Below are positions 34,953-46,287 of a stretch of DNA of 64,000 nucleotides, in pieces. The stretch spans positions 65,286,212 through 65,350,211 of the forward strand of contig CM069870.1 of assembly GCA_036172665.1 (NCBI GenBank), in the 5' to 3' direction. The stretch's first letter is position 1; each line of letters starts with the position of its first letter. The notes below the pieces were generated by a model. That model saw nothing but the letters and a program-made list of their open reading frames with translations. It did no database searches and was not told the origin of the DNA. The translations under genes and the position numbers were made by a program. This DNA comes from Prosopocoilus inquinatus. Taxonomy: Eukaryota; Arthropoda; Insecta; Coleoptera; Lucanidae.

Positions 34953-36600
34953 ACATTTAATAGTTAGCAGATTTATATCAGAATATTTTTTTCCTTTTTT
35001 TTTGTTTTAATTATCGGAACGGCTTGTTTATTTCCGCTCTCTATTTTAATCTTCTCTTCCCGCGATAATTAAATTTTTTTCTTAAAATGATCTCTACTTA
35101 TTCATTCAAAGTACAAAAACGACTTTCTTTCATGATTTTCTGAACTAATTCATCAATCATCGTATCGGGCATATCTAAACACGTCCGTTGAACTTTTTTT
35201 TTTAAATTGGCATGCGCTGCATCGCGTGCTGTGAATAAGGGAAACTTCTTGGAAAAGTCGTTACGTTCAGGAATGCCGGCGAAAAAATTGCGAAACCGCA
35301 AATTAAAACATCTGGTGTTTATTTTGGTCGTAAATCATTCCGGGCGCCCCCACGAAAAAAAAAACAAACTGGAAACATCCCACGCAGGTACACCCGGAAA
35401 ATCTGCTCCGGTTGGTTTTCTGGGAAATGCACTCGAACTCGAATCGTGCACAAAAAGTTTTGGGGCGGGAAAACTCCACGAATTTTTTATTGAAATCAAT
35501 TGTTTTAGCCCTTGTAATAATTGATCTTTTCACTTGTGTAATCTGCATCTCATCTCTTGTCTTTTCTTTAAAAGCTTCATCATCTTTTAATTATACTCTT
35601 TCAAAGTCATAATTAAAATATGTAGAAATGGAACGAGATTTTATATTGTAGATTTGAGGGATGCCCCCTGGTATTTTTTTTTGTTTTCTGTGGACCAAAC
35701 ATCGTAAATACTAACATAAAATCAAAACGCGAAAAATATTTTCTCGCCGCCGCGTCGCAACATAAAACAGACAGGGCGCGAGGAAAACCTCAAGCGGGCA
35801 AACATCCGGCGAATAATACACTTATATCGACACAATTAAATTTTTCATAAATAACAGAGAGCCATAAAGAGCAACGTTTACGTCGATGCACGTCCATAAA
35901 CCATCGATCCGCCAACGATATTTTCCCGCGCGCTTTCTCCCCGTGCATCCCGGAAGCGATCTAATGGGTTTTGTTTCCATTAAGCCGTCGGTATAAAACG
36001 AACGACGTCGACGGTTGAACTGCACTCGATAAATTATTAACACGGGACATTACTTAATACAACGGTCAACATTACTTTAAAGACCTCTTCAAGTCTCAAG
36101 ACTCTACTACCACCCTAATGAATTTATTTCATCTCCTGAATAATTAACAAAAAGAAGAAAAAAATGGGAGCACCAAGACAACAATTCAATGACAGAGAAA
36201 AAATAATTTATAGTAAATAGAAATAAATACAGGGCTAACGTTAAAGGTAGGTTGTATTTCATCAAATGATCATAAATTTTTCAAAATACAAAAAGGTTTG
36301 TACGGTTGGAAATTTCCTGTCGTCTCACAGTAACCCATGTAACAAAAAAAAAATTAATCTCTAGTACTTGAATCGACTCTATCGTTAACAAAAGCAGTGT
36401 AATTACGACTGAGAAATATTACCGAGGAAAAGTTAAGTATTGACTTTAATAAAAAAAAATTGTAATGATTGAATTAACTTGTCTGGTACAAGGTGAGGCA
36501 TAAACTAGGCAACCAAAGTTGCACGTCAGTTAAAAGAACTAAAAAGGTATCTTGTAAGACGAGTCCGTAGATAAGTAGCGATGATCAATCCGAGTGACGA
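34953..36600. other. Non-coding DNA, no gene recognised
   Basis: AT-rich with GC-richer patches (35200-35480, 35880-36020). Nothing recognised. The 35880-36050 block has the mixed composition often seen in conserved non-coding DNA, but this cannot be tested from one sequence. Confidence 0.5.
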
Positions 36601-36619
36601 AGGAAAAAATATATAAACC

Positions 36620-36911
36620 TTACCGTTACCTTACCGGCAGGACCTACGGTAGTAGTCGATGAATCGATCCCGAAGCTTCTTCGAAAATCGTCTTCGGCGT
36701 ACGACACCAGCCTTCTGAAGGAAACGCGAGGCTTGAACGGTGTTCGAAGTTTCACTTCGAGTAGACAGACTTCCTTACGACTGTTTGGCACCCAGAGGTT
36801 TATCAGAACGGGTAGCGTAAAAGTGCTGTCGTAATCGGAAGCGGGATACGACTTGTATACGAGGCCAACAAGAATTTTAAGTAAGATTTCAAAAAAAAAG
36901 AACTCACCAAG
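36620..36911 (-). other. Unrecognised open stretch of ~95 codons ending at a strong splice donor
   Basis: On the minus strand one frame stays open from a TGA near 36912 to about 36630, with balanced amino-acid use (for example RRLVSYAEDDFRRSFGIDSS). It runs into CCTGCCGGTAAGG, a good 5' splice-site match. GC content is higher than in the surroundings. No acceptor, start or homologous family was identified. It could be a lone exon, a retroelement piece or chance. Confidence 0.2.
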
Positions 36912-37501
36912 TCAGTTTCAAGAACAGTACAGAATGACAACTGACCTTGACCCCAAAGAAGTGTTTCTCAAGCGAAGAAAAACAATTCGCCGAGGGGGAA
37001 AGATGATTACGTCGATTAAAAATAAGTTAAATAAATGATAAAGGATTTGGCACGAGCAACGCATATCTCGGAGAGAGTTTAACACTAAAACGTAGGCGGA
37101 ATAAACGCGCAGAGTCGAGAGGTCAGGGCTACCATTCGTCTAACAGAAAGATTTACCACACATACAAGCTACTTCGACCGAAAATAGAGTTGAAAATTGG
37201 TAGCAACACTGAAGATAAAACATGGCCGCGCGTTAGATAAAAAACTTACGAAGACGTTTTGGTCGAAAACTCGATGACGCGGGCAAAATGAAGAGTGTAA
37301 CTCGCTCAATATAAGCAGTAGATCAGTTACAAGCCAATCTAGGTAAACACGGGGCGGTAGGTTTCAAAAAATCAAGAATTCTGGCTGACTGCAGCAGTAA
37401 AAAAACCAGGAGAGAAATGGACGGGTTTAGGACTGGGTCCTTAACATGATATTTCTGATGATATTACTGCGAATGTAACTGCCGAAGTTCCTGAAAATAA
37501 T
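36912..37501. other. Non-coding DNA, no gene recognised
   Basis: Mixed composition; no recognised coding or repeat feature. Confidence 0.5.
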
Positions 37502-37513
37502 ATGCAACTTAAT

Positions 37514-37935
37514 AATAAATGAAATTGGCGTCTTGTTTATTAAATTTTGAAAAACGTGGTAGTTGATCGGGTTTTTAGGACAAAAAGATGATTCTAAAAT
37601 ATTCAGCTGACCAGTTTCGGTTTTATTTTAGAACCTTCCTCAGAGCCTCTGATTAACATAAAACGATAAACTACAAACCATCGTACGATTTGGAGTAAAA
37701 TTTACGCATTAAAAGCCGGGTTCCATTAAAACATCTTTAAAACAAAGTTTATCAATATGGGATGTTTTTTTTTTAAGAATTAACAATAAATGATTGTGGA
37801 TAAAACAGAATTAAAAGTAATGTTAGGAAACGTACGCCAAATGACAACTGATAATATAAAACCGAAACTGGTAGCTGAATGATTTAGAATCATTTTTGTG
37901 TCCTAAAAACCCGATCAACTACCACGTTTTTCAAA
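37514..37935. mobile_element. Second foldback retroelement family, locus 1, with 12-bp TSD
   Basis: A 422-bp insertion between perfect repeats ATGCAACTTAAT (37502-37513 and 37936-37947). Both sides contain CGTGGTAGTTGATCGGG and CAGCTGACCAGTTTCGG in inverted orientation, with unique sequence between. It starts AATAAATGAAATTGGCG, as does locus 2 at 44754. On the minus strand 37643-37604 reads CTGAGGA, an imperfect hairpin, GAAAC, then GGTC, resembling a hammerhead core. However, an A-C clash at the base of stem II and unpaired bases beside the core in stem I make activity doubtful. No protein gene is visible. Confidence 0.8.
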
Positions 37936-37947
37936 ATGCAACTTAAT

Positions 37948-39579
37948 GAACAGTTAGATGGAAGTGTCACACAATGAGTTTAAACAGGTAGATCAGTCAA
38001 TAAAAACCCATCGTTACGTTTCTTATTAATAGTTGTTAGTTTCTTTATTTCTTTTAGTTATGATAACATAATGTTAACTAACAGTCATAAAGCTATAAGG
38101 GGAGATGTAACATAGTAGTTGTTAGGTTGGCGATACTGTTCAGTGGACTATGATATGTAACGTGTGCAATAAAGTGTTTTCTTTAAAACATCTTTTATCG
38201 TCTGCATTCCTAACTAATAATCATTATAATTATAATTACGAATTTTATCTTTACAAAGTAGAATTTGTTGAGCTTATACATTTTTTATTTTGGCATATAT
38301 CCACGTTAATCACATTGTGAAGAAGAAAGAAGGGTTGTGAATTGCCAAGAATTCCTATTGGACAAACAGACACCCTGTAAATAAATCACCGTCCAAGTAC
38401 AACCCACACCCCCAACCCCATCTGATCAGTACCTGAGCCAAGGAATCCCCGCATATAACTAACGCACAGTTCTTGGTACTCCCCGTTCTCGTGACGAATT
38501 ATACTGATATTGTCGTGTAAGTTAGGGAAGATGTGACATTTTCTTTCTCTTTAATAAACTATTACGACACAGGTAACTAAAAATACAGTAACAATAAGTT
38601 GCCTGCAAAATTAACGCCGGCGCCGGCGCATCCACTAAATGGATTTTTAATTTTTACTGAAATCATCTGTTAAACAATTTTTACGCGAAACCTACATTTT
38701 TTTTCTATACTGATGATGTTTCATGAAGAAAATTTGTAGAAAAATGAGAACGTTCATGAATGTGATAAAACTCGTTGCACTTAGGCGAGTGTTGTAGTTC
38801 CTGTGAACACGGCGGCGAGGTAATTTTAAATAACTTGTTCGCTAGCTGTCCTTGTATGTACTACGGCGTTTAATCTACTCGCCCTGACGAGTATATTCTC
38901 TCAAATAAGATTTCCGGAATGTTATAGCTGTTCTCTTTAGCGCTGCACTGGAAGTTATAGAATTTATCTCTTGTAAACGGGTACAGAGTGTTCGGGGGCA
39001 ATTTCGTAGAGCGGCACGCCGGAGATACCGGGAGAATAATTTTATGTTCGTACGCGAATTAAGTTAACGAGTTAGTTTTAGATAAGCGCAGTGTGCGTTT
39101 TGAGCTGTTTCGTTTCGTAGTTTTCGAAAGCTGAAATTAAATGCAAAAATTCACAAACGTAAAATGGAGCAGCGGCAGATGAGTAAGTGGCGAGTGAGTT
39201 TGCGGAAGCAAAATAGAGGAAAATGTTGTTATGAAATTGTACAAAGTTTGCACAGGACTTCTACATTTATAATTATTTTTGTGCGAAAAGTTGATTTGAA
39301 TGAATTTAACACAACGTTGTTATAAGCACCGGACGTTAATTGAAAGGCAATTTATTTGTTCGAGACCTTAAGCAAAAACTTTGTCATACACCGTTAGATT
39401 TTCTAATCTTTCCTTTAAATTTATTATATCAACAGATACGTGCGCATCTGACCCCCCATCTGAGTCATTCCACGTGAAATCGCACAAAATTTGACCTTCG
39501 TGTCTCCGATTTTAATAAAATTAAATTTATATATTTTAGAAACGAAAACATTAAACCCGTATTTTTTATTAATCTTCAT
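37948..39579. other. Non-coding DNA, no gene recognised
   Basis: Includes GC-richer stretches at 38780-39110. CTGAGTCATTCCACGTGAAA at 39459 has a related copy inside the palindrome at 40140. No gene recognised. Confidence 0.5.
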
Positions 39580-39753
39580 TTTAATTACTTTGGCAAATAC
39601 GGAGCAATCAAATTCATGAAACACTGCATGCATCATTGTAACTAAGACAGAATATTTCTGGTATTAGACACCGGAGAAATACGACCTTTAACTCATTTTG
39701 AAGGTTGTAATATGTATTTCAATTACACCTGAAATAAGAAATAATTTAATTTT

Positions 39754-39920
39754 CTTAGAAAAATTTTGTGCAAATCGTTTTTGATTGCAGTGAAAACCTC
39801 GAGCAGCCTCTGGACAGCTGTTTCAGCCCTGCTTGGGGCTTCTTCAGCAGAAACGTAGCTCGACATTTCCACTGCAATGTCAGGTCAAAAAGCGATAGTA
39901 AGATGTCGTTATTTTATCGG
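39754..39920 (-). mobile_element. Hammerhead-ribozyme retroelement, copy 4 (shortest)
   Basis: A 167-bp insertion flanked by TTAATTTT (39746-39753 and 39921-39928). It reads antisense through one complete ribozyme, then switches at the shared hexamer ACTGCA (39871-39876) to a short sense tail ending GTTATTTTATCGG. The other arm of the surrounding palindrome has the uninterrupted target, so the boundaries are confirmed within this window. Confidence 0.9.
39786..39876 (-). ncRNA. Type I hammerhead ribozyme (copy 4)
   Basis: Complete core on the minus strand: CTGAAGA, AGCCC-CAAGCA-GGGCT, GAAA, ACAGCTGT, GTC. Cleavage is expected between 39813 and 39812. In the outer helix this copy has GAAA opposite TTTT where the 49.6-kb copies have GGAA opposite TTCT, so pairing is preserved despite changes on both strands. 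Confidence 0.8.
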
Positions 39921-41599
39921 TTAATTTTTTTAATTTTAATAATTTTTATAAGGAACCAAAATGTAGAAATGAAAATTTTAATGCCAGCAACTTGATCAAA
40001 ATTTCTAAAAAAAATCTCAAATATACCTTTAAGATACTCAAGCAATCCTACAAAAGATCAGAATGGAATTTTTAAGAGTTATTGAGAAATTAAATAATTT
40101 AGAAGGTCATGCGTTATGAATCAATCGACTTGCCGTAGTACTGAGTCGCTCCACGTCGAATCGAACATCTTCGGAACATGACACCTTTGTATTTGCTCCA
40201 ATTTCCTTAATACGTTCCCCATATTAAAATAATTAACGCGTATTTTTTTGTTTTTGTTTTAGTGGAAGACAATTATTCGGTCATATATAAAATATTGCTT
40301 TATCCGTATATTCGCATGGAACCTAATAACAAAAGTGTTATTCCGCAGGTTTCATAAATCGCAAGTATTTTATGCTTACTATTTTTTAATGTTCAATTAA
40401 AATATAAAATGCACCCCTTTTAGGGGGTTTTACTTTAAAATACGAATTTATATATCAGAGACATACTTTACAAAATCTAAAAAAAGCATCATTATTTCTT
40501 TAAACTTATTTACATTTAAATATGTATACTGCGTTCACGAATTGGGTTCGCAAAAGGAAAAACTTCTTCATTTTTGAGTTTTCAAAAAAAAAAAAATCAT
40601 TCATTGCTTGTTCCAAAACCCTCAAAAACGTTATCGGAAACGATAATTTCCTTTCGACTTTCATAAAATATGGCAAAGCAAAAATTCCGAATAAAATCAA
40701 GTTAGTCGGTATTGTCAGTCAAAGTTACTAAGTTGAGTGAAATAGCTATTTAGGCAAGAATATCAATTCTAGATTCTAAAGAAGCACAGTTATTTCTTAT
40801 TCGAATTCCAATTTTGAAAACAATAAATTTAAATAAGTAAATAAGCTTAAAGAAACAATGACTTTTTCGATTTTGTAAAATAAGTCGCTGATATATAAAT
40901 TCGTATTTTAAAAATAAAACTCCCTAAAAGAGGTACATTTTAAACTTTAATTGAACATTAAAAATATTAAGCACGAGACGCTTGGGATTTATAAAACCTT
41001 CGGAATAACACACTTTTCTTAGTAGACTACTTACGAATAAAGCAATATTTTATAAATGACCAAATAATGGTCTCCCACTAAAACAAAAAAAAATGCGAGT
41101 TAATTATTTTAATATGGGGAACATATTAAAGAAATTGGAGCAAATGCAACGATGTTATGTTCCGCAGATGTTCGATTCGACGTGGAACGACTCAGTGCTA
41201 CGACAAGTCAACCGATTCACAGCACATGACCTTGTAAATTATTTAATTTCTCAATAACTCTTAAAAATTCCATTCTGATCTTTTGTAGGATTGCTTGAGT
41301 ATCTTAAAGGTATATTTGAGATTTTTTTGGAAATTTGGATCAAGTCGCTGGCATTGAAAATGTCATTTATACATTTTGGTGTCCTACAAAAATTATTAAA
41401 ATTTAAGAAATTATTTTTTATTTCAGGTGTAATTGAAGCACATATTACAACCTTCAAAATAAGCCAGAGTCTGTATTTCTCTGATTCCTAATACTAGAAA
41501 TATTCTGACTTAGTCACAATGATGCATGCAATGTTTCATAAATTTGATTGCTCCATATTTGCCAAAATAATTAAAATGGGTAGGTAGTTGAGTGAATTG

Positions 41600-42660
41600 A
41601 GGAGTAGGCGAGTTGGCGAGTGAAAAGTTTGCGAGTGGCAAGAACTAAAAAACAATGGAAAAATCAGATGAATTTAGAGAAGAAAACAAAAACTTTAAAT
41701 TCGCGAAAATTACCGAAAGTATTAAGAATTTGAGCAATAATAAATAATCCTATATTTTTTTAAAAAAATGTTCGAGGTCAACTCAACCTAATTTAAACAA
41801 CAGACCTACGCGAACCCACTCCAACGAAATATCTTAATAATTCGAGAAAAAGTTAAAAAAATTAAAATACTGTAGGAAAATTAAAAAAATGAAAGGATGG
41901 AAAATAGAAAAAACAAAAAAATTCAAAAATTCTAAACATTAGGAAACAAATATTAAACATTTTTAAACTTAAAACTTAAAATTCACGAAGATTGCGGAAA
42001 GGTATTGAAAACTGGAGCAATAATAAATATACTTTTTTGAAAAATTGCTCAAGATCAAGCCAACCCAACCGGAACAAACCTAAGCGAACCCATTCCAAGG
42101 AAAAAGCTTAAAAATTTTGGAAAAAATTAAAAAGATTAAAGTGTAAGAAAATAAAAAAACAAAAAATTGAAAAAACAAACAAAATTTAAAAAAAATCCAA
42201 ACAGATTAAAAAAGAATTTCAACTTATTTTACTTCACTTTTTTCAAATTCCGAGCTCCCGCGAGGCCCCAAGGCCAGCGGCCCAAGCGAAGCGCTTTCTT
42301 CATATCTTCTCTGCGTATGTGTGTGTGTGTGTGTATGTGACGGGGGGGGGGGTAATAAATAATGCAGCAAACGTTGCTGAAAAGTGTTGAAATTTGAGCA
42401 ACTATATATATATATATATATTTTTAAGTCGTCAAGGTCAACCCAACCTAACTGAAACTGACCTAAAGAAACCCATCTCTACGAAAAATCTTAAAAATTC
42501 GGGAAAAATTAAAATAATTTAAGAAAAATTTAAAAATTAAAAAACAAAAAATAGAAAGAAAAACAAAAGCAAAATTAAAATAAAATTCTAAATTAGGGAA
42601 CAAATTTAAAAAAATGTCAACTTATCTTAATTCACTTTTTTCAAGTTCCGAGCTGCCGCC
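41600..42660. repeat. Three diverged tandem copies of an A-rich unit
   Basis: Recurring landmarks: TTTGAGCAA or TGGAGCAATAATAAAT (near 41730, 42015 and 42387), GTCAACCCAACCTAA-type sequence (41777, 42057, 42437), CGAACCCA-TCCAA (41811, 42085), and CACTTTTTTCAA-TTCCGAGCT (42235, 42634). Copies differ in length by insertions such as a GT microsatellite and an AT microsatellite. No coding capacity. Confidence 0.7.
42313..42352 (+). repeat. (GT)n microsatellite followed by a G run
   Basis: GTATGTGTGTGTGTGTGTGT then a run of ten Gs within one of the A-rich tandem units. An (AT)n tract follows at about 42402-42421. Confidence 0.9.
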
Positions 42661-42821
42661 AGCCCTCAAAGCGAACGGCCCAAACAGCGCGAAGCGCCTT
42701 TTTCTTCTTTTCTCTGTGAGTTGGGGGCACCGAATGCAATGAGAGCAATCTCTGTCTAAAGAGACCTCTGTTGAGGCCCTCACTAATGTAAGTGTCTTTG
42801 TTGCTGTCCACAAGTAAATAA

Positions 42822-42857
42822 AAAAAATAGCAAACGATACTTTTCGTTTGCTATTTT
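42822..42857. other. Perfect short hairpin
   Basis: AAAAATAGCAAACGA and its exact reverse complement are separated by about five bases (TACTT). It ends in a T run on either strand, but no gene ends beside it, so a terminator role has no support. Confidence 0.6.
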
Positions 42858-42929
42858 TTACTTCTAGAATTAGGTTAGTTTGTGTCCTGTCATCGGAGTC
42901 AATTCGTAGCGAATAGAAGTCGTACTGCA

Positions 42930-43220
42930 TCTAGTGCGGGACTTCCTCAATAAGTCCAATTCATGTTAATGAGTAATAAACTCACGTGAATGACCAGCTG
43001 CATTAAATAAAACGATAAGCCCAATAAACATTACACGGGAAAATCCAAGAAAATCCAGAAAATCCGGGCAAAAAGAAAACTATTCTGAATGAGAGGGAGA
43101 GAGAGAGAAATAACGTCAAATAACAGAATCGTTTGATGGAAAAGTCATTCGAAACTTACAAGACACGGCGAGTTGATCAAATTCCGTTCAAACTATATAC
43201 AAAACTTGGAGTGAATTGTG
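42930..43220. other. Spacer with small AATCC repeats, no gene seen
   Basis: Short repeats of AAAATCCAAG/AAATCCAG near 43028-43070 and a GAGA tract near 43090. Nothing else. Confidence 0.5.
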
Positions 43221-43437
43221 TTACCGATTAAAGCCCAAGATTGATGGCGGCGACGTCCGTCGTTGATAGAGACGGCACGGCCCCTCCAGAATGAATCGAG
43301 TTAACAATTCCAGTCCAGGGGCGACGGCGATGTCGTCTTCGTGGGTGGAAGATGGTGACGCCTCTTGCGGCGAATCCTGTTCACCATTAAGTTTCCAAAT
43401 CCTTCTCGGATTAATTATATTTTATTATTTTATTTAT
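43221..43437 (-). other. Unrecognised open stretch of ~72 codons ending in a stop
   Basis: A GC-rich block in an AT-rich neighbourhood. On the minus strand one frame reads NPRRIWKLNGEQDSPQE and, further on, APGLELLTRFILEGP before TAA at 43223-43221. Amino-acid use looks protein-like. There is no ATG; a 3' splice site could lie at CCGAG near 43411, but the upstream sequence is A-rich rather than pyrimidine-rich. No family was recognised. Confidence 0.2.
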
Positions 43438-43493
43438 ATATTTATACAGTTTAATTTATAAAAGAACACAAGCTCCTATTATAGAGGGTGTTC

Positions 43494-44290
43494 TTTTACT
43501 GTATATAAATAAAAAAGACTCAGTGTAAGTACACGAAATAATGCTGCCTTCTGCGGGTATTTTTTGGCGACTAACTCTCATAGCCAAAAAATTTCGAATG
43601 GACCACTTGTTTGTGTTTATCACTGATATCGTCTATTATTTTATTTAAAATTTTAATTATTTTAATTCACTGTGTATCAATTATCGATGAAAATTTATGC
43701 ACCAATTAGGCAAGCGCGTTAAAAATGTTCTTCCTTCACCCTTTTACGTAAAGCAACTTTCACTGCAATCTCGCTGCTAGCTATGAAATTGTTACTACTT
43801 ACGATCCTTGGAAACAAAGTAAATGTAAAATTTTTGTAAGTCTTTTAAAAATAATATGGAATCAGAAATTACAATGTGTTTGTACGTCGCTTTCAATTTG
43901 TTTAAATTAAAATTTACAAACCGCAGTTTCTTGAATTGTACTAGATTTTAATTTAAATACTGAAACTTGTAATTACTTGCAGTGAAGTTAATTTAAATTG
44001 TAAACGTTTTAATGGAACCTGATCGGAGAGGCGCTGATTTACATCGTTCCTACTCAAGATCTAGTAAGACATTGACCCTGGCCTACCTCGGCTGCGGGTC
44101 CTCATTGAAGAGACGTCCGCGTTCCACTTTTAACTATGCCAGCAGTTCTCAAACGGTTTAGTGAAAATCTACCACTGCATTTTTCTCGAACACTATTACA
44201 TTTATGTTAAGAACATATGAGTTCAATCGTTTCCATTTATGATGATATATTGCAGGTTTAAATATTTGCACACAGTAAAAGAACACCCTG
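43494..44290. mobile_element. TA-flanked TIR element without transposase
   Basis: The left end GAGGGTGTTCTTTTACTGT and the right end, read on the minus strand, CAGGGTGTTCTTTTACTGT are 18/19 identical and lie next to TA on both sides. At 797 bp with no recognised gene, it looks like a non-autonomous Tc1/mariner-superfamily element. Confidence 0.75.
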
Positions 44291-44753
44291 TATACAATGC
44301 TCGTCCTTTTCAAATAAATGAAATCACTTCGTTAAACAACCTTAATATCTGAATTTAATTTAATGTCGTATTTCCGGTATATAAAAATTCGTGTAGTGTT
44401 GATTAGCTAGCCCAATTATAACGAGTATTGTTTTTTTTTTTCGTGAAAAAATTCAACGAAGGAGAAGCCTCGAGTCACTATAAAATAACATAATATTTTA
44501 TCTAGTCACTAATCATAGATAATCCTTTGAGACGAATATTGTATATGACGTGCATGTATTTTTCATGAATTGAAGCGTATTTGTTTGCAAACATACACAA
44601 AAATCTGCTTGCTTAACTAGGTCCTGTTAGAGTTTTGAAATAATAAAAGTGAATGTGCGGAATGATTGTAGTTCTCACCGGCGCGACGTTTCTGCCGAGT
44701 TTTGAAATTTCATAAATAGAATGTGTTTACGCAGTGATTCTATAATCTTTTTA

Positions 44754-44875
44754 TCTTTGAAACCGTGGTAGTTGATCGGGTTTTTAAGACATAAAGAATT
44801 CTAAATCATTCAGCTGACCAGTTTCGACTTTATTCAATGACCAGGACGCCAATTTCATTTATTACAATCTTTTTA
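44754..44875 (-). mobile_element. Second foldback retroelement family, locus 2
   Basis: A 122-bp copy between 10-bp repeats AATCTTTTTA (44744-44753 and 44876-44885). On the minus strand it starts GTAATAAATGAAATTGGCG, contains GAAACTGGTCAGCTGAA, and ends AACTACCACGG. It shares both ends with locus 1 at 37514 but is in one orientation only. The hammerhead-like core is degraded (CTGGTCA in place of CTGANGA). Confidence 0.75.
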
Positions 44876-44885
44876 ACGTTTATTT

Positions 44886-46283
44886 TGACTTCAAAAGAGA
44901 GAAATCTATTTGATTGTTTTTGGAATTGTTACGCATTTTTACTTTATTCATGTAAGTTCCACGGTGTTCACGAAAAATAGCTTTAGTGACTGCCATCTAT
45001 CGGTTTTTCTTTTGCTTCATATATTTTAAAGTACCTAAATAAGCTAGCTTTTAGATTAAAGCAAATAAGTATGAAAAGTTAGGTTTTCTTTTTTTTTTTC
45101 TTCGTTTTAACTAAAACTTGTCGGTCGTAATTTATAGCGGCGAAAGAAACTTCGAAAGGCTGAGTTTGCCAATGAAACTCAAACATGTCTTTCGCAGTTA
45201 GCATCAAGATTGGAAAACAAGTTCGACTTTTGCGTCACGCGATCACCACCGCGAGATTATTATTGTTTTAAAATTATACATTTCGTCGTGGATATATCAG
45301 CCGAAATTTGACAGCAAGAATTGCCTAATAATTACTGCTGCGCTATAAATAACGGCCGGAGTAGTAGATTATTGGCTGACAAAAGTTACTTAGTAAGTTA
45401 TTCGTGTTTCCACAAACTTTGTAATCATATGAATAATAATATTAGTAAATTTGTTTTCGTTTTGTTGATTTGTTTTTTTTTCTGGAATACACAGATGGCG
45501 TCACAAACAAAAAGTTTATTTATTCAATGAAGGATTTCAAACTTGTATTTTCCGAAATAGATACAAAGGTGTTATTAGCAGCTTTTTGCATATATACAAA
45601 ACCATCAACAGCTAACATAAAAAATGTAAAGATAAAATGCTAGTGAAATATGGAGGAGGACAAAACAGTGTAAATACGACTCTATAAATGTAACAAGAAA
45701 AACTCTCCTAACAACGTTGCACAACAATCAGAGCGTCCCTCTCCGCTGAATTAATCTCAACCCAGTTGTCATTCAGCTCAACCCAGTTGTCGGTTACTGG
45801 CAAAATGCACGCCCGTGGGATGGCGAAAATTCCGAAGGGCGAGAAGAAAAGTTCGAATAATCTTACTTAGAAGTTCTCCTCCATTGGAAGTTTTCACGAG
45901 GTTGGGCGGAAGGCAAACACGCTGCGCCGATTTGGCCGGTGAAAATCTTCCCCAGACTACTTGCTATAAAGAAGATAAAACGTGGAATTGATCATCTCCA
46001 AACAATAAACTCATGTGAAAAACAATCAAGTAATAAGATGGAAGAACAAACCATGCGCCCTGATCGAATAGCTGCCCAGCAATGACCAACAGCGTCCTTA
46101 ACCTGCGTGCACAAAGGGAAGCCTACCCAACCGTAACGATTACAGCGAAATATGACTGTAACAAGATCGGATTGGTGGAACCTGCAAAGTTCAACCCATT
46201 TTCATCCATACACATCCATCATTTTAGTATATGTCAACGGCATTCTGTCAAGTCCAAGAAGAGAGCAGAAAATATCGGAATCA
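44886..46283. other. Non-coding DNA, no gene recognised
   Basis: No recognised feature. A plus-strand open stretch begins at 46082 and runs into the piggyBac insertion; its first 69 codons lie in flanking DNA and resemble nothing known. Confidence 0.5.
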
Positions 46284-46287
46284 TTAA

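Larger units (their letters stand above)
39580..41578. repeat. Large palindrome with ~0.75-0.95-kb arms
   Basis: The left arm (39580 to about 40530) matches the reverse complement of about 40825-41578, with a spacer of about 300 bp. Shared landmarks include TTTCAATTACACC, CTCAAGCAATCCTACAAAAG, CCACGTCGAATCGAACATC and TAAAATACGAATTTATATATC. The arms have diverged by many substitutions. The left arm carries a hammerhead element that the right arm lacks. No transposase, and no clear terminal repeat beyond the arms themselves, so the origin (foldback element or inverted duplication) is open. Confidence 0.85.

Noticed and set aside
37604..37643. Second-family string taken as a functional hammerhead ribozyme
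   Set aside because: The base of stem II is an A-C clash and stem I is unpaired next to the core, so it is reported only as hammerhead-like.
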